Assembly: GCA_001600495.1 (NCBI GenBank)
Contig: BCKE01000089.1
Coordinates: forward strand, 1 to 28,546
Direction: 5' to 3'
DNA from: Pilasporangium apinafurcum
Taxonomy: Eukaryota > Oomycota > Peronosporomycetes > Pythiales > Pythiaceae
DNA length: 28,546 nucleotides
Under the pieces are notes generated by a model. The model did not search any database, was not told the DNA's origin, and was given only the letters and a program-made list of their open reading frames with translations. Position numbers and translations under genes: made by a program. Below, piece by piece: positions 18,466 through 25,776 of this stretch. Position 1 is the stretch's first letter, and each line of letters starts with the position of its first letter.

Positions 18466-18935
18466 CTTCTCACAACTTTCTTCGCTTGTGTCTTGCCTTC
18501 TCTTGATCGGCGGCAGATCAACTTGACCAATGAGCTTCTCAACACAAACAAATCCTCAACGATTGACACACTGTGAGAGCGGTTTCTTGTATCCATATGG
18601 TTGGGCGTATCCATGTTTTATACCCCAATCGCAAGTGAATAAACCTTATCGAGCATGTACAGTATTTTTACAGTAAATTATCTCTAATAGTGAAGATACC
18701 AATATTACTGTTTTCAAGTTGAGCGGTTTGACAAATCAATCAAGACGATGAAAATGACTTTGTTCATGGTTGCTTACTGCTTATTTTGTTCAAAGTAGTC
18801 GCTTTTACTGAGGGGATTTCAAGTTGACTTACACTCAAAAAAACTAAAGCGGTCCCGCTGATACGTCACAATAACAACCCTCGTTGCGCTTCACTCTTTC
18901 TGTATCGTAGATTTGAAATTTGGGATTTTGGACTT
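18466..18935. other. Spacer upstream of the leftward fusion gene
   Basis: Short spacer with no separate gene seen. The minus-strand frame 18387-18614 overlaps exon 1 in another frame. A minus-strand Inr-like TTATTCACTTGCGATT near 18630-18645 could be the transcription start. Sequence from about 18466 to 18535 resembles the equivalent upstream part of the rightward gene, so the N-terminus or 5' UTR may be conserved here. Confidence 0.4.
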
Positions 18936-21900
18936 TCAAATGTTTAATTCCTGTTCATTGTCATCAAAATCGGGCTCATGTTCCGGTTGAAGTGCTGCTG
19001 TTTTACTTATAGCCGCCGCTTCTCCTGTTTCACGACCATGCACATCGTATTCCGACATAAGTTCCGTCAACGATCGACGGTAGTGCCTCAGTTCAGTCTC
19101 CGTAATCTCCTGCTGACCAATCGGCACACCCATGACGATGTCTGAAGTACGGTAGTCGGCCTCTTCGGAGCAGAACGAGCCGGACGAATCCGAGTACGTC
19201 GTACCAAATGCGACGTGTTCCACACGAGTCGATTTATCACATTTATTCTTGGTGGGCTGTGATGTCTCTGAAGCTCCCACTGAACGCAATGGAGACGCCG
19301 AGGAATCATGATCCTTCGACTTTGGATGGTCATAGTTATTCGCATTAGTCACTTGTGACTCCTGCATCGTCGATGTCGTCACAGTGACGCGACTATCAAG
19401 ACTCAGTCGGTCGTCCGCATGGAAGTGGTCATCCTTACGCATGAGGTGCGGAAGATCAATCAAGTCCACCTCACTAAAGGAATCCGAATCACCGCCCTCC
19501 ATCATAGAATTGGGCCGTGACAACGCTGGAAAACGTTCGCTGCTGTTCACACTGCCGTAGGTTGTATCGGCGGCATGTGACCGCGCTTCCGAGTGTGGTG
19601 GTGAGTGAAAATTTTGCCGGATAAAGCTGTGGCGAAGTGATGTATGTGGATGTGGGCCATCCTGTCGTGAATAACCGTTAGCGCTTTGCGACATTCTTGA
19701 ATCAGGGCGATGCACGTATCGGTTGCTGGCAGAGGATTCAACAAAACTTGCCGATCCTGCAGTGTACTCCTGAAAAGCCTGAGAGGAAATGTCCGCCAGA
19801 TTACGATACGCTGGATAACTGCCATTACGCGGACCTGCCACATCACCAGGTCCAAATGAGTGGTGCCGAGGCGCACTTCGATGTCCACCACGTCGATCAG
19901 GTACACCAGGAGATCTCCTGTCGTTCAGAGATCCCCCAGCACTCTGAGGTCCATAATACGGTGGAGGCATACGACGATCGTCCATATATCCACGGTGTTG
20001 CTGAGGAGCTGAAGCGTACCGCGGCAGACGCTGTGAGCGCTGAGGATGATATTGCGGGCTGCCATTACGCTGATCATAGTGGAGATCCGGTTCCTGATTG
20101 TGATCAATCTCGTTGGCGTAGATCGCCATCATTTTGCGCAGAGCTGCTTGTCGCGTGTCTTCACTTACATGGAAATTCGGTCCACGTTCGCGCTCATACA
20201 TGCGCATTGCCGACATGGCCATTTCAAGTGCTTGGTTCTCCACATCGCGTCGAATCGGTTCTGATCGAAGTTCTGTATGACTGCGATGCCGCCGAGCATG
20301 GTTGTCGACTGGAGGGCGACTGCTGCTATCAGACCGAAACGATTGTCGTCGATTTAGCGCTGATTGGGGTGGTGGACGATACGGTGGTGGTGGTTCATCA
20401 TATCCAAGGCCAGGATTCTCACGGTGGCCATTGTGGTTGTTGTAAGGACGACCTGCTTGTCGCTGGTAGGCTGCGATAGCACGAGGGTCGTAGTAATCTG
20501 GAGGGGGGCCACTTGGGTACCCATTCTCACGAATATAACCACGATCACGCTCTGTCGACAACTTTCTCGCCAGTTGATAGTCTTCTTCGTATCGTTCATT
20601 ATCTGCACCCTCTGACATGAACGACATGCCCCGGGATTCATCATTTTGAGGTAGTTGCTGTTTATTCTGTTCTCTAGGATGCGCGGTTTGTTCACGATTG
20701 TGTTGGCTGAGGTGATCCATCGTCAATTCTGAACGACGCACTGGAGCCCCCATGGAATCCCCCAACCCTGTATTGTTGGATCGGTCACTTGGTGGAGCCG
20801 CATAGCGCACCATATCGACAACAATGTCATCTCCCCAGTCCGAACTGATCCGAATTGAGTCGAGTGTATCCTTGCGGCCACGCATCGCGATTTCTTCATT
20901 GTAAATAGGATCGTTAGATCCATGGCTCAATTGACGGAAGCGTGTGCCATCATCACGGGAACTCGTACGTGATGGGCCGGAACGATTGTCATCATCACGA
21001 GACGATCGACGCGATGATCGCACACGAGTACGACCACTTTGGGGGGTCATCATCGTGTTTTGTGTGGCGGCATAGAGTTCTCGTTGATGCTCGTACGCGA
21101 TTTGTTCCTGTAGACGTATGTCTTCGTGTCGCCACTCTTGTGAATCGTTAAGCCCACGTATCAAGTCGTTATCTTCACTGTCATAGGCGTCCTCGTAGTG
21201 ATTGTATGTGTGATCAAATTCACCTTGCCATTCGACACCAGCATCCATGGGCAATGTCGTTGTGCCTGACTCATTTTCCTCGCCATTCTCTTCGCCTAGG
21301 TGTGTGGTGGTATTGCGTTGCGATTCAAACGCCTTGTTCAGCTGCTTGGCCTCAACCATGTCTGCCATCTCACCTGGATCTTCGTTCTCAATATAGTAAT
21401 CCTGCTCTTCAATGGAAAAATTGCGACTAACCATCGACTGTCCGTCACGGTCTTGTGATGAAGGAGATGCATCGTAAAGCGGCGTGATATCCTTAACTCG
21501 CTTCACAGTATTTCCATTCCCTTCGCTGTCATCGCCAAACACGACCGTTTCCGAACATTCCATGCAAATCCGTACTTTCTTCGGTCCCACACCAGCGTGA
21601 TCCAGCAAAAAGAAGTGCCCGCAGTTGGTACACACGACTTTGCCGCACTTCCGACAGCGACACTTGCGATGGAAGAGCCCAAACTTGTTTTCACACATCT
21701 GACAGCGCTTGACACCTTCTTTCGTAGGTAATTCCAGGTCACCAAGCAATCTACTGTTGTGAAGGCGCTGCATCTGAAAATACTTGTTGACTTGTGCGAT
21801 GTTCTTGATGCGGCGCTTCATGACCAGGATCTTCATCCAATTCGGCGCATTCCCCTTAATATCCAAGTGTAATGTATGGATCGCATCGACGCACCCTTTG

Positions 21901-22697
21901 TCACTCGACTCGATAAAGATAAACCCGGATCGATAGAAACTTGCGCGCACCAAGCCATGGGATTTGTTCAGTCGCGGACAAAATGGTAACCGAATCGAGT
22001 GTAAACTGCGGACCCACCCGCGTTTCTTGGTGTTAGTGTCAATGAATTCGTCGTGGCATTCTAGGTAACAAAAATCGCGATTTCGTGCCAATTTAGACGG
22101 TGATTCAATTGCAGTCCATTTCACAGCGACGTAATGCTTCGGATTATCTTCGGTCGGCCGAGCCAACTCACAGAGCGTTTTCTGATCCATTACATCTTTC
22201 CCCACAGTCTGCGTGAAGCCGTTAATCTTCGTGGGTGTGTCGAGTTTAAAGAAATCCGCGATTTCGTCAATCGACGCGTATATCTTGGTCGCACCGCGCA
22301 AGTACGTGAGCGATTTGGACTCGGGTGAAGATTCGTCGACGCCCTGATACACTTCCACCCCATCTTCAGAAGATAGATGCACCCAGTTCATCGGGCCGCC
22401 TGACCTCCGTGAGTAGTAGACGACTTCCTTGCATGCGCGCTTCGCCAAACCTGTGAGGTACTTGATCTCTTTTGTGTTTAACTGCGGTACTTTAAAGAAG
22501 CTGTCTGGTAAGGGCAGCTTACCCATTCCCGCGCCGCCACCAGAACCGATAGATCCACTCGAAGACCCCACCTGTGCCGCAATATTCTTGCTTTTAGTCT
22601 TGGCACTGGTGTTGTTGGAGCTGATACGGTCGTTCTTTAAGCGATCTGCGCTCTTTCGATTGCCTATGGCTCCCGCATTATTGCCGGCGGAAGACAT
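18936..22697 (-). CDS. START-FYVE domain protein
   Basis: 1,253 residues, one exon. A basic Ser/Asn-rich N-terminus (1-60) is followed by a START-like lipid-binding domain (about 75-315; WVHLSSEDGVEVYQGV, YLRGATKIYASIDEIADFF, VKWTAIESPSKLARNRDFCYLECHD, a C-terminal helix near NWMKILVMKRRIKNI). Then comes a FYVE-type finger (332-381): C332-x2-C335, C348-x2-C351, C356-x2-C359, C378-x2-C381. Its basic patch reads HRKCRCRKCG, not the canonical R(R/K)HHCR, so PI3P binding is uncertain. The remaining 850 residues are low-complexity, rich in Arg/Ser/Asp/Gln/Pro, and likely disordered. START-FYVE proteins are a large stramenopile/oomycete family thought to bind membranes and lipid. An Inr-like element lies about 60 nt upstream of the ATG. 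Confidence 0.9.
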   Translation of the reverse strand: MSSAGNNAGAIGNRKSADRLKNDRISSNNTSAKTKSKNIAAQVGSSSGSIGSGGGAGMGKLPLPDSFFKVPQLNTKEIKYLTGLAKRACKEVVYYSRRSGGPMNWVHLSSEDGVEVYQGVDESSPESKSLTYLRGATKIYASIDEIADFFKLDTPTKINGFTQTVGKDVMDQKTLCELARPTEDNPKHYVAVKWTAIESPSKLARNRDFCYLECHDEFIDTNTKKRGWVRSLHSIRLPFCPRLNKSHGLVRASFYRSGFIFIESSDKGCVDAIHTLHLDIKGNAPNWMKILVMKRRIKNIAQVNKYFQMQRLHNSRLLGDLELPTKEGVKRCQMCENKFGLFHRKCRCRKCGKVVCTNCGHFFLLDHAGVGPKKVRICMECSETVVFGDDSEGNGNTVKRVKDITPLYDASPSSQDRDGQSMVSRNFSIEEQDYYIENEDPGEMADMVEAKQLNKAFESQRNTTTHLGEENGEENESGTTTLPMDAGVEWQGEFDHTYNHYEDAYDSEDNDLIRGLNDSQEWRHEDIRLQEQIAYEHQRELYAATQNTMMTPQSGRTRVRSSRRSSRDDDNRSGPSRTSSRDDGTRFRQLSHGSNDPIYNEEIAMRGRKDTLDSIRISSDWGDDIVVDMVRYAAPPSDRSNNTGLGDSMGAPVRRSELTMDHLSQHNREQTAHPREQNKQQLPQNDESRGMSFMSEGADNERYEEDYQLARKLSTERDRGYIRENGYPSGPPPDYYDPRAIAAYQRQAGRPYNNHNGHRENPGLGYDEPPPPYRPPPQSALNRRQSFRSDSSSRPPVDNHARRHRSHTELRSEPIRRDVENQALEMAMSAMRMYERERGPNFHVSEDTRQAALRKMMAIYANEIDHNQEPDLHYDQRNGSPQYHPQRSQRLPRYASAPQQHRGYMDDRRMPPPYYGPQSAGGSLNDRRSPGVPDRRGGHRSAPRHHSFGPGDVAGPRNGSYPAYRNLADISSQAFQEYTAGSASFVESSASNRYVHRPDSRMSQSANGYSRQDGPHPHTSLRHSFIRQNFHSPPHSEARSHAADTTYGSVNSSERFPALSRPNSMMEGGDSDSFSEVDLIDLPHLMRKDDHFHADDRLSLDSRVTVTTSTMQESQVTNANNYDHPKSKDHDSSASPLRSVGASETSQPTKNKCDKSTRVEHVAFGTTYSDSSGSFCSEEADYRTSDIVMGVPIGQQEITETELRHYRRSLTELMSEYDVHGRETGEAAAISKTAALQPEHEPDFDDNEQELNI

Positions 22698-22742
22698 AGC
22701 GAAATACGTTCACTCTCTTCTTCTATAACGTTAAAGCGAAAA

Positions 22743-22762
22743 TAAAAACTGGAGAAATGAAG
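22743..22762 (-). promoter_or_regulatory. Core promoter of the START-FYVE gene
   Basis: The minus strand reads CTTCATTTCTCCAGTTTTTA. It has a clear Inr (TTCATTTC) followed by a T-rich FPR-like CAGTTTTT, about 60 nt upstream of the ATG at 22697. Confidence 0.5.
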
Positions 22763-22928
22763 AACGTGATAGCTGGCGTCACTTCCTCCAGAACGGGAAA
22801 GAAGGACGACGTGTTTACTCACAAGTGAACGTCGAAATTCGTTCACAACGCAAGTGAGTCTTGACGAAAGTATTCGACGAACGAATATGGAGAAAAGAAA
22901 GAAATGACTGCCTGACAGACTCTTCACT

Positions 22929-22959
22929 CACACACACACACGCTGTCTCTCTCTCTCTC
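22929..22959. repeat. Compound CA/CT microsatellite
   Basis: A CA run (22929-22941) is followed after a few bases by a TC/CT run (22946-22959). It lies upstream of the START-FYVE promoter. Confidence 0.9.
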
Positions 22960-23062
22960 GAGTGTCAGCGTGAGTAAGTCCCATCTGGCGCGACCCATCT
23001 CCCCCACTGTTCCACCGTCGCCAAAGCGGTAGGTATCAATTACATTAAAAAAATCATCGCTA

Positions 23063-23212
23063 GGGTGACGGATCCGGTAGGAACCCGAATCGGATCGAAA
23101 ATCGTGTGGTGAAACAGTAAATTATAGTAAAAATTTCCAAATTCGAACCCTATTTTACAAATCAAAAGCCCAATTTCGAATCCGATCCAGTTTGGGTTCG
23201 CTATTGCAACCC
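23063..23212. mobile_element. Possible 150 bp MITE
   Basis: The segment starts GGGTGACGGATCCGG and ends TATTGCAACCC. Its arms share an imperfect inverted repeat: GAACCCGAATCGGATCG (23081-23097) against CGAATCCGATCC and GGGTTCG (23178-23200). Another GAACCC lies in the middle. There is no coding capacity. No convincing target duplication was found, so the boundaries are provisional. Confidence 0.4.
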
Positions 23213-23959
23213 ATGAACAGTCAGATGATGAATCAGTTTAGAGAGGTATATTCTATATCATAGGTTAAAATGCAGTAAAGAAGGTGACAAATGACAAAGC
23301 AAAAATCGAGATGTGATGGAGACACAAAGATTAAAAAAATACCGCTGTGGAATCAGTTTTTGCCATCAAAGGGGCCGCTATCGCCTCCAATTGCACACGC
23401 AGCAACCAAATACCATTCGATTTTTTTTGTCTATCGTTCGCCTACTATATCGTCTCTGCATCCACATGTTGAGTTCGCCGCAGTCCGCATCTTCAGCATT
23501 TTTTGTATATCAATTACGGGGTTCGTGGTTTTGTCGAAAAGCACAGCGGTCGTACGTCAGTTGACAGAAACGGTGGAGAGTAGGTCTACTAGGCCCAGGT
23601 GGTCGTTTGACGATGAGACTACTGAGTCCCTTGTTGTGGCAGCTCTGATAAAGCACCCACGCTTCATTTGCAAAGCAAATGCTATGCACTTGATGTCGAA
23701 TTGTAGAAGGTCTATCTCGAGCCGACTAGCTAACGATAAACGATGTGCATCGCAGTTGTGACAAAATCATGTTGCTTCGAGATAGTCCCTCCCCCCATTC
23801 CCCACCCACATTCCTACGATATCACCAGCGACAAAGAATGAACAACGATGAGAGTGACTATGCTTACCACGCCTTCAAAGTAAGAAGAAAATTGTTTGGT
23901 TCAACATAATCCACCAACATACATGCGGATCATGCTTCAGGATACGTGTGACATTGATT
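23213..23959. other. Intergenic; one unassigned 156-codon frame
   Basis: The plus-strand frame 23291-23761 (156 codons) has a C-terminal part (PRWSFDDETTESLVVAALIK) faintly like the Trp/acidic start of Myb/trihelix-type DNA-binding modules. The first half looks non-coding, and no splice model was convincing. It could be transposon debris. Confidence 0.3.
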
Positions 23960-24015
23960 TTAACCTTTATTTCCCAGGTGTCCTCTACCACGCGTGGTAC
24001 AGAACACCTGGGGAA
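23960..24015. repeat. Left terminal palindrome of the transposon
   Basis: TTAA, then CCTTTATTTCCCAGGTGT pairing with ACACCTGGGGAA (24004-24015). Inside is the perfect 14-mer TACCACGCGTGGTA (23986-23999). As RNA this would form a long stem with a 4x4 internal loop. Confidence 0.85.
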
Positions 24016-24071
24016 AATAATTACACTCATCCGTTTCCGGAATCATAGCAGTGAGGTTGTTTATCACCTCA
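23964..24071 (-). ncRNA. Candidate Fanzor guide-RNA (fRNA/omega RNA) scaffold
   Basis: The segment from the Fanzor stop codon to the element end, on the gene's strand. It holds two hairpins: TGAGGT/ACCTCA (24052-24071, overlapping the stop) and the large terminal palindrome (23971-24015). Known TnpB/Fanzor guide RNAs come from this position and take their guide from the flank just outside the element, here 23959 downward. Placement is by analogy; expression is unknown. Confidence 0.4.
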
Positions 24072-25070
24072 GTTTTTGATTTCGAGTACCAATTCATTCT
24101 CTTTCCTCGTGAACGCCTCGAGTCTCCTCTTTTTCTTCATTTGGTCGATGAATAGTCTCAAAATGTTGATTGCGGCGTTGATGTCACGGTCCCACAATGT
24201 GCGATGGCATTCACTATTTTTGCAGTGTCGCACACCATAAAGACCGTCACTGACAACTTTTCCGTCAAGGACGAACCCCTTCATCTTCTTGTGACAANCA
24301 CAACACAGCTTGCTCGTCCTNAACTCGTCCACATCANCAACACGACACCTGGAACCAATTTTCTTCTCTAGGGTCGTTGTGGGAACAGCAATGTTTCCTT
24401 TAGCTGAGCTTGTGCAACTTGCGTTTCCATACGCGAGAATCTGGCCGAATAAGCTATACTGAGTTTGGGCGCTTGTGTGAGCCAGCAGTGAAACAGCACT
24501 CTTGATTATCTTGCCTTGGCGCTTTTCGAAACAGTCACTGTTGTGAAGACGTATCTGCAAGCGCATCCACTTACACAACCAGGAGTAGAACGTCAATCGG
24601 TTGCTGACTTGAAAATTCTGCCTTACTTGTTGAGCGATCATAACCAACATCTGACTCATATAGGGTTTCTTCTCTGTTGGTTCATAAACTGAAGGGTGCT
24701 GGGCCATGTAAATATTCTGACTGGTCTCCAAGTCAGAATGAACCTTTCCGCTGCCGGCCAAGTTGGCTATTGCAGATGTGCATCGATTGAAAAAGTTATT
24801 ATCCAATGGAGGGAGTTCTTCGCCAGCTTCCAATAATCGCAGAAAATGGACGGATGCCAGCATAGATGCCTCACATGCTATTCTTGAACAAAGTCGCACA
24901 GCCTCATCAATCTTTTCCGCCATTTGTTTCTCGTTGCAAAACTTTCGCCGCCCAGTCTTCACAGTGGTGTATACGCTTTACTTTTGTCGAACTTTCCGTT
25001 CCGCAAAACCCGGACGGGCTCTTCGCTTTTTAGTGGTGTTCTCTTCAATACCATCGCTCGTTGATGCCAT
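24069..25070 (-). pseudogene. Fanzor1 (eukaryotic TnpB-like RNA-guided nuclease), degenerate
   Basis: ATG at 25070 opens a Lys/Arg-rich start (MASTSDGIEENTTKKRRARPG) that meets an in-frame TAA at 24978-24980. The same frame then stays open to 24069. Numbering from the GTG codon at 24962 (297 residues): a Fanzor1-like helical N-terminal region (about 20-140), then YGNASCTSSAKGNIAVP (178-194), DVDE-RTSKLCC (210-221; RuvC-II Glu and first zinc Cys pair), RHCKNSEC (245-252; second pair) and LWDRDINAAINIL (RuvC-III, RD motif). This fits the family pattern [TS][TS]xx-C4 finger-RD. The RuvC-I Asp should lie at least 125 residues before the TS and is absent; the sequence jumps near 170-176, suggesting an internal deletion. 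Three N bases (24298, 24321, 24337) fall in the catalytic part. Intact relatives cut DNA guided by an RNA from the element's end; this copy should be inactive. Confidence 0.85.
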
Positions 25071-25086
25071 TTTAGCACAACATTAA

Positions 25087-25466
25087 AAAACAAGGACGCC
25101 TCGTAGTTGGTTTGATTTTTTCGGTGCCTTTGATTATGCTGTTTCTCAAAGCTGCAGTTCTTTCTATCTTGACAAATGGTGTTGAAGTAACACTTAATGG
25201 ATGGGTACTAGGACGTGAGGTGGTAAATACTTGAATTCAATACGCTTCGCTATTGAGAAACCGGAAACGATTCATTCAAGAGTTGATTTTTCTAACTCCA
25301 TATATCTTAACCTTTTTTCTCCATCCAAGGTGTATAATTTCATTTTTCTGGAAACGCGATTGATCGTCAGCATGGTCTTTCAAGATGATTGCACACGCAG
25401 CAAGAGCCACCAAGGAGTCTCTCCATCCAATGAATCCTAAAGTCTACTCTCAAGGCAATCTTAGTT
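25087..25466. other. Fanzor-upstream part of the transposon, no gene recognised
   Basis: Lies between the Fanzor start and the right palindrome. Short frames on both strands show no transposase motif. It may hold the Fanzor promoter; no clear Inr was seen. Confidence 0.4.
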
Positions 25467-25527
25467 TTAATCTTTATTCCCCACATCATTTCTACAACGC
25501 GTTGTACAAGTGGGGAATAAAGGTTAA
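25467..25527. repeat. Right terminal palindrome of the transposon
   Basis: A 61 bp palindrome: TTAAtCTTTATTCCCCAC (25467-25484) pairs with GTGGGGAATAAAGgTTAA (25510-25527) around the perfect 14-mer TACAACGCGTTGTA (25493-25506). It has TTAA at both edges, so this end alone resembles a complete miniature element. Confidence 0.85.
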
Positions 25528-25776
25528 AACATCTGTAATTAGTGTCATTTAGAGAATTGTACCAGTTGACAACGGACTCGTTATGGGTTACACCATCCAA
25601 GTGTAACCTCAGCCTTCAACCCATAAAACCTTATTCACGAGGTTTTTTACCCATCACCACTGTCATCATTGCTTAGTGACTGAAGAGCTCCAATTGGATC
25701 TGGCAGCAGATCCACAAAGGAAGTGGAGACGAATCACGGCAGCTAAAGGAGAAGAGGAAGCGAAAGGAAGAAAACG

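Larger units (their letters stand above)
23964..25523 (-). mobile_element. piggyBac-ended transposon carrying a Fanzor gene
   Basis: 1,560 bp bounded on both sides by TTAA (23960-23963 and 25524-25527), the piggyBac target duplication. The terminal inverted repeats are 13 bp with one mismatch: CCTTTATTTCCCA on the left, and CCTTTATTCCCCA when the right end is reverse complemented. The CCYT...RRGG termini also fit piggyBac. No piggyBac transposase was recognised, so the element is non-autonomous; the recognisable gene is a broken Fanzor1. Each end is a long palindrome with an ACGCGT core. The right end lies 250 bp upstream of the rightward uronate gene start. Confidence 0.75.

Noticed and set aside
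19697-20479. Plus-strand 260-codon frame
   Set aside because: Antisense to the low-complexity tail of the START-FYVE gene, with no recognisable domain.
22929-22959. CRISPR-like or regulatory array
   Set aside because: A plain dinucleotide microsatellite without spacers.
23291-23761. 156-codon gene
   Set aside because: Only a weak Trp/acidic resemblance to Myb-type modules. The first half looks random and there is no promoter or splice support.
25231-25600. piggyBac transposase inside the element
   Set aside because: The short frames here show none of the DDE_Tnp_1_7 features or Cys-rich C-terminus that would be expected.
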